10,130 bases of DNA from Baffinella frigidus (taxonomy: Eukaryota; Cryptophyceae; Cryptomonadales; Baffinellaceae), in the NCBI GenBank assembly GCA_026770585.1, contig MU647566.1, positions 56,912 through 67,041 of the forward strand. The letters are read 5' to 3'. This document shows, piece by piece, positions 5,398-9,944 of this stretch. The notes beneath the pieces are model-generated. The model saw nothing but the letters and a program-made list of their open reading frames with translations, made no database searches and had not been told where the DNA came from. The position numbers were made by a program, and so were the translations under genes. How positions within the stretch are numbered: the first letter of the stretch is position 1; each line of letters starts with the position of its first letter.

Positions 5398-5514
5398 CTT
5401 GTAGGGGGCTTTTCGTTCAGCGTCCTCCTGGGTGAAACGCACGCTTTCGGGGGGTTGGGTGGGGGGGTTGTAGGGGGGGTGGATGCGGCGGAAAGACCGC
5501 TTGTGTGGGGGGGG
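5364..5514 (-). repeat. Second direct-repeat pair, copy 2
   Basis: Partner of 5041-5192, on the other side of hairpin H2. It ends in a poly-G run (5506-5517). The G-rich tracts differ in length between copies, as expected of slippage. Confidence 0.8.
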
Positions 5515-5586
5515 GAGGTCGGGATTCGGGTTGCGGGTTGCGGGTGGTTTTCTCGGCTGCGCGTTTCTCAACTGCCGCATTACCGG

Positions 5587-5716
5587 GATCTCATAGGGAA
5601 ACGGTTTTAATTTAAAAATTTATGGCAATGAAATTTACTATACATAATGAGTTTTACTAGTAATATTAAAGCATTGAATCGAAAGTTTCAAATTCAAACC
5701 GTTTTCCTGTGAGATC
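5587..5716. repeat. Hairpin element H3 (27-bp arms, diverged core)
   Basis: Arms 5587-5613 and 5690-5716 match at 24 of 27 positions (GATCTCA...AAACGGTTT). The interior has GGCAATGAAATTTACTATACA and TTTTACTAGTAATATTAAAGCA, clearly related to the inner arm and loop of H2, but the matching right inner arm is lost. Confidence 0.8.
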
Positions 5717-5718
5717 TA

Positions 5719-5780
5719 GCCTACGGAACAGCCTCGCACGAGCCCCTCGGTCCCAAGAGCGCAAACACCGGATTGGCCTC
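5719..5780 (-). pseudogene. Degenerate family D copy (TEGLVRGCSV)
   Basis: On the minus strand the frame GVCALGTEGLVRGCSV carries the EGLVR of exon D followed by a GTAGGC donor-like end. The DPLGS part is not recognisable. It is probably a decayed exon. Confidence 0.35.
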
Positions 5781-5783
5781 CAA

Positions 5784-5910
5784 GGTTTGGGGTTTGGGGT
5801 GTGGGGTGTGGGGTGTAGGGTGCAGGGTGTAGGGTGTAGGGTGCAGGGTGTGGGGTGCAGGGTGCAGGGTGCAGGGTGCAGGGTGTAGGGTGTAGGGTGT
5901 AGGGTGTGTG
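5784..5910 (+). repeat. TGTAGGG / TGCAGGG / TGTGGGG array
   Basis: Clean heptamers alternating TGTAGGG, TGCAGGG and TGTGGGG for about 125 bp. On the minus strand it begins five bases or so after the GTCTGA donor of the D exon at 5922. Confidence 0.92.
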
Positions 5911-5921
5911 GGGCTTCAGAC

Positions 5922-6000
5922 CAGCACTCTCGAACTCTCGAACCAGCCCTTCGGCGTCATAATGCAGCGACCCCAGCGGATCGTTCTCATCACCACTTCG
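5922..6000 (-). CDS. Exon-like island, family D copy 2
   Basis: A minus-strand segment with acceptor AAGACAG and donor GTCTGAAG, reading DENDPLGSLHYDAEGLVREF then ESA plus one base. Compared with 6159-6284, of about 22 codons five change silently (GAA/GAG, GGG/GGC, CTG/CTC, TTC/TTT, AGT/AGC) and two change residue (N/S, H/Q). It lacks the N-terminal YFPP...GEGEAG part, and by this acceptor its start phase is 0 where the full copy has 2, so it could not follow that exon in frame. Confidence 0.5.
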
Positions 6001-6047
6001 CTGTCTTAAGTGCTGCACCTAGCTTTGCTAAGTAGTTCGCTAGGCGC

Positions 6048-6103
6048 CCCTACACCCTACACCCTACACCCTACACCCTCAACCCTCAACCCTGATCCCT
6101 ACA
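6048..6103 (-). repeat. Short CCCTACA / CCCTCAA array in reverse orientation
   Basis: C-rich on the plus strand, so opposite to the G-rich array at 5784-5910. The two lie on either side of the D exon at 5922-6000. Confidence 0.85.
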
Positions 6104-6158
6104 TCCTGGTGTTGCAGGCTCTTAGGGTGTAGGGTTTGTGGGGTTTCGGGTTTCAGAC

Positions 6159-6284
6159 CAGCGCTCTCAAACTCTCGAACGAGGCCCTCGGCGTCATACT
6201 GCAGCGACCCCAGCGGATCACTCTCGTCCTCGATGATGTCCGCGCCCGCCTCCCCCTCCCCCCCCGGAGGGAAGTACGCCGAAC
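6159..6284 (-). CDS. Exon-like island, family D, full copy (41 codons)
   Basis: A 126-nt minus-strand segment from acceptor CACGGCAG to donor GTCTGAAA, phase 2/1 with 41 whole codons, so its length is a multiple of three. It reads SAYFPP, a Gly/Glu-rich GGEGEAGADIIEDES stretch, then DPLGSLQYDAEGLVREFESA. The last part is repeated at 5922-6000 and the first part at 6395-6440, 6560-6583 and 6735-6773. It is acidic with a probable helix at the end and has no known domain to my eye. It fits in frame after family E (ends 1) and before family C (starts 2). Confidence 0.52.
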
Positions 6285-6365
6285 CTGCCGTGGTGTATTT
6301 TTTTGTTAATGCTAATGCACCATGTGGACTATTTGGTAGTGCACCGTGAGGAGTAGTGCTTACGC
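6281..6365. repeat. Upstream-intron direct repeat, copy 1
   Basis: Shares CATGTGGACTATTTG (6320-6334) and GTGCACCGTGAGG (6338-6350) with 6579-6665 (CGTGTGGACTATTTG, ATGCACCGTGTGAGG). Each block lies just upstream, on the minus strand, of a YFPP exon piece, so exon and intron were duplicated together. Confidence 0.7.
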
Positions 6366-6394
6366 CCATGACTGCATTTCTGTATTTCTGAATC

Positions 6395-6440
6395 CCGCCC
6401 GCCTCCCCCTCCCCTTCGGGAGGGAAGTATCTGAACAAAC
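6395..6440 (-). pseudogene. Family D head remnant (YFPPEGEGEAGG)
   Basis: On the minus strand, TTGTTCAG followed by RYFPPEGEGEAGG. It lacks the DPLGS half. The changes GGG to GAA and CCG to CCC keep the YFPP motif. Confidence 0.42.
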
Positions 6441-6495
6441 AACCCCCAGGTTCGCCGTTAACCAACAACACCCAGGCCCGCGGGTTGTTTGTTCA
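6432..6495. repeat. Perfect 14-bp inverted repeat
   Basis: TGAACAAACAACCC (6432-6445) and its complement at 6482-6495, with a 36-nt loop. It starts at the edge of the YFPP remnant. Confidence 0.85.
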
Positions 6496-6533
6496 CGCAT
6501 TTTGTAGCTTGTTTGTGATTATGGGTTAAGACA

Positions 6534-6583
6534 CACCACATGTGCACCACATGTGGTGCTCCTGGAGGGAAGTACGGCGAACC
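6534..6583 (-). pseudogene. Family D head remnant with a 14-bp palindrome
   Basis: On the minus strand, acceptor CAGCAG|GT then SPYFPPGA, followed by the perfect palindrome CACCACATGTGGTG (6545-6558). Its first 10 bases are also duplicated at 6534-6543. The exon stops there. Confidence 0.42.
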
Positions 6584-6665
6584 TGCTGTGGTCTATTGTG
6601 TGTTCATGCAAATGCAATATACCGTGTGGACTATTTGTGCATGCACCGTGTGAGGTGTTTGTTCT
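6579..6665. repeat. Upstream-intron direct repeat, copy 2
   Basis: Partner of 6281-6365, with diverged spacer sequence and an ATGCAAATGCAAT stretch. The plus-strand reading frames here have no support. Confidence 0.7.
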
Positions 6666-6734
6666 TGCAGTGTTTGTTACAACCACAGCTGCTGATTTTT
6701 TTGAATATATATTTTTTGAAAGCCAAATGCTCCA

Positions 6735-6784
6735 CGCCTCCCTCCGAAACTGGGAGGGAAGTATTGCGAACCTGCCGCCCGTGT
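6735..6784 (-). pseudogene. Family D head remnant (SQYFPPSFGGRRGA)
   Basis: On the minus strand, acceptor GGCGGCAG|GT then SQYFPP in the family frame and phase (2), followed by SFGGRRGA in place of the GEGEAG stretch. There is no DPLGS half. Confidence 0.4.
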
Positions 6785-6976
6785 GGTTTCGGGTTTAGGG
6801 TTTGGGTTTTAGGGTTAAGGAAGTAAGGTTTAGGGTTTGGGGTTTTGGGTTTAGGGTTAAGGGTTTAGGGTTTGGGGTTTAGGGTGTAGAGTGTAGGGTT
6901 TAGGGTGTAGGGTTTGGGGTGTAGGGTTTAAGGTTTAGGGTTTAGGATTTAGGGTTTAGGGTGTAGGGTTCAGGGA
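6785..6976 (+). repeat. TTTAGGG-type array, G-rich on plus
   Basis: Fairly regular TTTAGGG, TTTGGGG and TGTAGGG heptamers. Faces the C-rich array at 7031-7136. Confidence 0.92.
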
Positions 6977-7030
6977 TATAAACTGTGGCGCGGCCAAAAC
7001 ACCTTCAGGGCCACCGGCACGGTACGGCGC
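6977..7030 (-). other. Exon-like island at an array polarity switch
   Basis: A non-repeat island of about 54 bp between G-rich and C-rich arrays. On the minus strand it has an open frame APYRAGGPEG ending GAAG|GTGTTTTGG, similar to the PLPEG ends of family E. No second copy was found, so there is no substitution evidence. Confidence 0.25.
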
Positions 7031-7136
7031 CCCTAACCCCTAACCCCTAACCCCCAAACCCTAACCCCTACACCCTAAACCCTAACCCCTACACCCCTCC
7101 CTAAACCCTAAACCCTAAACACCAAACCCTACCCTT
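7031..7136 (-). repeat. CCCTAAA-type array, reverse orientation
   Basis: CCCTAAC, CCCTAAA and CCCTACA heptamers, C-rich on plus. Together with 6785-6976 it forms an imperfect inverted telomere-repeat pair. Confidence 0.92.
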
Positions 7137-7155
7137 GGCTCTGACACGCGCTCCC

Positions 7156-7243
7156 GCCGTAGGTGCCTAGGGGGCTCCTGCGGCGGGACTATCCTATCAT
7201 TCTTATAGGGTAGTCTCGTAGGAGCCCCCTAGGCCCCTACGGC
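7156..7243. ncRNA. 88-nt stem-loop H5, pre-miRNA-like
   Basis: Arms 7156-7197 and 7205-7243 pair almost fully (core GCCTAGGGGGCTCCT), with one internal bulge (GCGGCGG against ACGA) and a 7-nt loop. The size and single bulge match a microRNA-precursor-like hairpin, but inverted duplications are frequent here. A smaller stem GCCTAC/GTAGGC follows at 7242-7267. Expression is unknown. Confidence 0.35.
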
Positions 7244-7267
7244 CTACCGCAGTCGATACCGTAGGCT

Positions 7268-7315
7268 TAACTACCATCAAGTTAGGTCGTTGTCCTATGA
7301 CTTTGTAGAGACCAG
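7268..7315. other. Short unique spacer
   Basis: No feature seen beyond ordinary unique sequence. Confidence 0.4.
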
Positions 7316-7345
7316 CCACCTTCAGGGAGCGGCGCCAAAACCCGG
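7316..7345 (-). pseudogene. Family E remnant (APLPEGGW)
   Basis: On the minus strand GCGCCGCTCCCTGAAGG reads APLPEGG, then TG|GTCTCT. It matches the PLPEG end of family E and lacks the upstream EGGAKLDPK part. Confidence 0.35.
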
Positions 7346-7439
7346 GGAAGGGAAACTGGAAAATGGCAACTTCCAAGACAAGCCGAGAATTCTACAGTAC
7401 AAGGGCAGAAGATGCTCTGGACAGTCACCTACCCAGAGA

Positions 7440-7523
7440 CATATATCACCAGGTATACAATGTATGTTATACTACGAATACGAACAACGTACACGAAGTA
7501 TACAACGTATACGAAGATAATAC
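7440..7523. repeat. GTATAC-rich minisatellite
   Basis: Diverged units of ACGTACACGAAGT / ACGTATACGAAGA, with one more copy at 7603-7629 (GTACAACGTATACGAAGTT). On the minus strand these begin introns with GTATTA donors. Confidence 0.7.
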
Positions 7524-7556
7524 CTGCGTACGAGCAGACCTCGGGGAGCGGCCCCC
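7524..7556 (-). pseudogene. Family E tail copy (PLPEVCSYA)
   Basis: On the minus strand PLPEVCSYA plus one base, ending ACGCAG|GTATTATC. The end phase (1) matches the family. One Gly codon became Val (GGC to GTC). No head or clear acceptor. Confidence 0.4.
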
Positions 7557-7629
7557 AACGTACAATAGATTTATAAACTATACAACTCCATACATATCCC
7601 CAAGTGTACAACGTATACGAAGTTAATAC

Positions 7630-7676
7630 GAAAACCCTCAGGGAGCGGCTTCGGGTCGAGCTTCGCGCCCCCCATC
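7630..7676 (-). pseudogene. Family E copy with altered frame (GGAKLDPKPLPEG)
   Basis: Acceptor TCTGTTCTAG and donor GTATTAAC on the minus strand. The family frame reads GGAKLDPKPLPEGF, but with this acceptor the start phase (1) does not fit the preceding exon (needs 2), giving a frameshifted GWGARSS product. The CSYA end is lost. Confidence 0.42.
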
Positions 7677-7725
7677 CTAGAACAGATTCCCAAGCCACGC
7701 CACAAATTCTACAGTACGTATGTAG

Positions 7726-7776
7726 GGCTGCTCGTACGCTGGTATGGTATGTAGGTGTACCAGCGTACGAGCAGCC
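7726..7776. repeat. Inverted duplication of an exon E end (19-bp arms)
   Basis: Perfect arms 7726-7744 and 7758-7776 (GGCTGCTCGTACGCTGG TA) with a 13-nt loop. The right arm is the 3' end of the E exon at 7761 plus its splice donor. The left arm is a reversed copy inside the following intron. Confidence 0.92.
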
Positions 7777-7826
7777 TTCAGGGGGCTGCTTTGGGTCGAG
7801 TTTCGTGCCGCCTTCTTTCTCCACAA
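7761..7826 (-). CDS. Exon-like island, family E copy 2
   Basis: A 66-nt minus-strand segment with acceptor ACTACTACAG, donor GTACACCT and phase 2/1, coding for 21 residues: VEKEGGTKLDPKQPPEGCSYA. Relative to 7964-8048 there are four silent third-base changes (GGC/GGG twice, AAA/AAG, CCA/CCG) and four residue changes (A/T, L/P, Q/E, F/Y). It joins that exon in frame: the leftover G plus TT makes GTT (Val). The pair would therefore give a tandem peptide repeat across a 137-nt intron. Function unknown. Confidence 0.52.
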
Positions 7827-7963
7827 CTGTAGTAGTTGTATAATGTAGTTGTATAATTGTAGGTGTATAACTGTAGTTGTATAAATATAGGGTATCAATG
7901 TAGTCGTATAAATGTAGGCTATAATTGTAGTTGTATAAATGTAGGCGATAAATATCGGTGTAC
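7827..7963 (-). repeat. Minisatellite filling a putative 137-nt intron
   Basis: About eight diverged units of the GTAGTTGTATAAAT type (13-14 bp) from 7830 to 7955. On the minus strand it runs from donor GTACACCG to acceptor CTACTACAG. The AT-rich repeat contrasts with the GC-rich exons on each side. Confidence 0.75.
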
Positions 7964-8048
7964 CAGCGAACGAGCACCCTTGAGGGAGCTGCTTCGGGTC
8001 GAGCTTCGCGCCCCCTTCTTTCTCGTCTGACGAATCCTCATCGTAAAC
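7964..8048 (-). CDS. Exon-like island, family E, best copy
   Basis: An 85-nt minus-strand segment with acceptor CGAAACAG, donor GTACACCG and phase 0/1, coding for 28 residues. It opens VYDEDSSDEK (acidic, with a casein-kinase-2-like Ser-Ser-Asp-Glu cluster) and ends EGGAKLDPKQLPQGCSFA. Related pieces occur six more times between 7316 and 8575. It starts in phase with family F (ends 0), and its end continues in frame into 7761-7826. No known domain. Confidence 0.52.
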
Positions 8049-8087
8049 CTGTTTCGGGGTTTGGGATTTGGTCACAACGCATCTCGT

Positions 8088-8125
8088 TTCGAGAACGTTC
8101 TGGAACATTCTGGAACGTTCTGGAA
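8088..8125. promoter_or_regulatory. Perfect eight-unit heat-shock-element-like array
   Basis: TTC and GAA alternate at exact 5-bp steps for eight units (TTC at 8088, GAA at 8093, and so on to GAA at 8123), matching the nGAAn/nTTCn consensus bound by trimeric HSF. It is made of a TTCTGGAACG 10-bp tandem repeat. It sits in what I read as an intron, close upstream on the minus strand of E exon 7964-8048. It may be functional or a by-product of the tandem repeat. Confidence 0.5.
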
Positions 8126-8127
8126 CG

Positions 8128-8321
8128 CTATCCGCGGTCAATGCGGGCACAAGAACCTCGTGGCCACCTCGTGACCTAACCCCTAAACACAATTCAGGGA
8201 GAGGGTCGCGCCCCCTGCTTTCTCGTCTGACGAATCCTCATCGTAAACCTGGTTTGGGGTGTGCGGGGGTTGGTCACGAGGTGGTCACGCGGTTCTTGTG
8301 CCCCCATTAACCGCCGGATAA
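8128..8321. repeat. Long inverted repeat flanking an E copy
   Basis: Arms 8128-8176 and 8272-8321 are inverted copies with several mismatches (cores GGGCACAAGAACC and CCACCTCGTGACC). The roughly 95-nt interior contains the broken E copy at 8190-8248. Confidence 0.85.
8190..8248 (-). pseudogene. Family E copy with an internal deletion
   Basis: On the minus strand, acceptor AAACCAG then VYDEDSSDEKAGGA, the same head as 7964-8048 with E to A. The KLDPKQLPQGCSFA part is then collapsed by deletions to TLSLNCV and a TAG stop. The upstream GTGACCAA...CCCAAAC intron end is also shared with the intact copy. Confidence 0.5.
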
Positions 8322-8355
8322 GGTTCGTGTGCCCCCCGTTAACCGCCGGATAAGG
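8293..8355. repeat. Tandem duplication (31 and 32 bp)
   Basis: Two units ending TTAACCGCCGGATAAGG (8293-8323 and 8324-8355). The first overlaps the right arm of the long inverted repeat. Confidence 0.92.
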
Positions 8356-8395
8356 CAGGATCAGACAGGCGCGTGTGGAAAGGAAGAGGCGCCTC

Positions 8396-8464
8396 TCTCT
8401 CCCACCCACCCTCTCACTCACTCTCTCTCTCTCTCTGCCCCCCTGTCCCCCCCCCTCCTCCACC

Positions 8465-8522
<58 letters not shown>
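8396..8522. repeat. (CT)n microsatellite with interruptions
   Basis: CT dinucleotides broken by CCCACCC and CCCCCTGTCCCC. The cleanest run is 8465-8522. It abuts the truncated E copy at 8523-8575, and the plus-strand SLSLS frames are translations of it. Confidence 0.97.
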
Positions 8523-8525
<3 letters not shown>

Positions 8526-8575
8526 GTTGAGGTTCGCGCCGCCTTCTTTCTCTTCTGACGAGTTCTCGTTGTTAA
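8523..8575 (-). pseudogene. Family E head copy truncated by the CT repeat
   Basis: On the minus strand NENSSEEKEGGANLNPRE, homologous to DEDSSDEKEGGAKLDPK. GAC to GAA keeps an acidic residue. It stops where the microsatellite starts, so the microsatellite has replaced or grown into the exon end. Confidence 0.42.
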
Positions 8576-8577
8576 GG

Positions 8578-8635
8578 GTGTAGGGTGCAGGGTTTAGGGT
8601 TTGGGGTTTAGGGTTTAGGGTTTGGGGTTTAGGGT
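8578..8635 (+). repeat. Short TTTAGGG array, G-rich on plus
   Basis: TTTAGGG, TTTGGGG and TGTAGGG units ending at the donor side of the F copy at 8642. Confidence 0.88.
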
Positions 8636-8641
8636 GGCAAC

Positions 8642-8669
8642 CTTGGTCGGAATGACCCGCTCCAAAATT
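8642..8669 (-). CDS. Exon-like island, family F copy 2 (ILERVIPTK)
   Basis: A minus-strand segment with acceptor-like GGTTTAG and donor GTTGCC, reading ILERVIPTK. Relative to 8963-9001 the ERV-PTK core has one silent change (CGG/CGT) and M to I. Repeat arrays of opposite polarity lie on its two sides. Confidence 0.35.
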
Positions 8670-8675
8670 CTAAAC

Positions 8676-8957
8676 CTTCAACCCTCAACCCTCACCCCTC
8701 AACCCTCAACCCCAAACCCTGGACCCTACACCCTGTACCCTACACCCTTCACCCTACACCCTACACCCTTCACCCTACACCCTACACCCTACACTCTAAC
8801 CCCTGAACCCTAACCCCTAACCCCTACACCCTACACCCTACAACCTACACCCTACATCCTACAACCTAAACCCCTTCACCCTACACCCTACACCCTACAC
8901 CCTACATCCTACACCCTAACACCTGAACCCTTACCCCTAAACCCTACTCCCCAAACA
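8676..8957 (-). repeat. CCCTACA / CCCTAAC / CCCTCAA array, reverse orientation
   Basis: C-rich on plus for about 280 bp, mostly CCCTACA. It occupies exactly the gap between the two F islands, while both outer flanks are G-rich. Confidence 0.93.
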
Positions 8958-8962
8958 CTAAC

Positions 8963-9001
8963 CTTGGTCGGCATGACACGCTCCACCGCCCTCGCCACCT
9001 T
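8963..9001 (-). CDS. Exon-like island, family F copy 1 (KVARAVERVMPTK)
   Basis: A 39-nt minus-strand segment with acceptor AGATTTCAG and donor GTTAGTG, both near consensus. Phase 0/0, exactly 13 codons: KVARAVERVMPTK. It is basic and helix-compatible, unlike the acidic families around it. It would pass in frame into family E. No family known. Confidence 0.45.
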
Positions 9002-9012
9002 CTGAAATCTGT

Positions 9013-9308
9013 TTGGGGTTTAGGGCTTAGGGCTTAAGGATTAGGGATTGGGGAGTAGGGTTTAGGGTCTAGGGTCTAGGGTCTAGGGTCTAGGGTCTAG
9101 GGTCTAGGGTCTAGGGTCTAGGGTTTAGGGTTTAGGGTCTAGGGTCTAGGGTCTAGGGTCTAGGGTCTAGGGTCTAGGGTCTAGGGTCTAGGGTTTAGGG
9201 TTTAGGGTTTGGGGATTAGGGTTTAGGGTTTGGGGCTCAGGGTTCAGGGTTTAGGATTTAGGGTTTGGGGTTTGGGGTTTGGGGTTGAGGGGTTAGGGCT
9301 TAGGGTGT
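9013..9308 (+). repeat. Telomere-like array with TCTAGGG higher-order repeat
   Basis: G-rich heptamers. Inside, 9068-9207 is two 70-bp units, each made of eight perfect TCTAGGG followed by two TTTAGGG. The rest is degenerate TTTAGGG/TTTGGGG. Confidence 0.95.
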
Positions 9309-9747
9309 GATCCCTGAAGATAACTGAACCAATCCCACCTTGATAGGATTCCATTGATAGCAAATTTCATCGGGAGCCCAACATTCACTTACGCCGCCTC
9401 GTGAATCCACGCAGGGCTGGAGGGGGGGGTATTCAAAAGTCACTTTTCAAGGGAAAATGGTATCCAAAAGTCAATATTTTGAGGGAAACGGCTCCAAGAA
9501 CGACCCAATGGCTTCAAGAACGACCCTGGGATACCCTACCCAAGAGGCTGGCGTGGTGATGGCGCATTTTCGTGGGACTGTTTCACCACACGATGGACTA
9601 CGAACATTTCATCAAAAGTCAACTTGCACTAAAGGAAATTAACTTTCAGGATGTTCTGGTGCAATTTGGTCACGTTACCCGCTGAATTCCCGTCCCAACG
9701 AAACCCGCGTAGCCCATTATGTTCCGAAATGAAGTTCAGGGTCGGAC
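9309..9747. other. Unique region, possible intron or gene flank
   Basis: The longest stretch here without telomere-like repeats. It holds small internal duplications (AAGAACGACCC near 9496 and 9517; AAAAGTCA near 9436, 9466 and 9614). A plus-strand frame of 61 codons (9457-9642) has no supporting feature. On the minus strand a 24-nt candidate microexon lies at 9393-9416. Confidence 0.4.
9393..9416 (-). CDS. Candidate 24-nt microexon
   Basis: On the minus strand, acceptor CCCCCCCTCCAG and donor GTAAGTG are both excellent and lie 24 nt apart. In the frame that continues from family G the peptide would be SPAWIHEA. There is no second copy to test coding, and its phase (1/2) does not resolve the G-to-F mismatch. 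Confidence 0.25.
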
Positions 9748-9809
9748 CTGGCCTTCGCAAGTAGCACCTCCCTAGATTCCTCCCCTGGCTCGCCCACCAC
9801 CTTTCCCGG
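9748..9809 (-). CDS. Exon-like island, family G copy 2
   Basis: A 62-nt minus-strand segment with acceptor ACATTTGTAG, donor GTCCGACC and phase 0/2. It codes for 20 residues, ending EESREVLLAKA plus AG. It shares phase, donor (GCCAG|GTCCG) and peptide end with 9945-10018 (DSAEMLLDKA). The two Leu codons differ silently (CTA/CTG, CTT/CTC). Acidic; function unknown. Confidence 0.45.
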
Positions 9810-9944
9810 CTACAAATGTAGATATAAACGTCTACAAGTAGATATAAACGCCTATACATCTGTTATACATCCCGTTCCCGGTACGAAGCCCTCCGTTCCT
9901 GGTACAAAACGAGGTACGCGACCGGGAACAATTAGAGGGCGGAC
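9810..9944 (-). repeat. Putative 135-nt intron with short duplications
   Basis: On the minus strand it runs from GTCCGCC to TTTGTAG. It contains direct repeats of CGTTCCCGGTACGAA type (9871-9908), an inverted GACCGGGAAC (9920-9929) and two TAGATATAAACG units (9819-9852). Its length is close to that of the intron at 7827-7963 (137 nt). Confidence 0.45.

Noticed and set aside
7603-7629. loxP-like half site (TATACGAAGTTA)
   Set aside because: Only one imperfect half, with no inverted partner at the right spacing. It belongs to the local GTATACGAAG minisatellite.
7429-8192. Two long minus-strand frames (182 and 171 codons) as continuous proteins
   Set aside because: They contain genuine family E segments but run through the AT-rich minisatellite and GTATAC repeats, where the translation is low-complexity Tyr/Thr. 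The exon-intron reading explains them better.
8329-8583. Plus-strand Ser/Leu-rich frames
   Set aside because: They are the CT microsatellite read in two frames.
9457-9642. 61-codon plus-strand frame in the unique region
   Set aside because: No homology recognised, no splice or codon evidence, and internal short duplications (AAGAACGACCC) suggest non-coding DNA.
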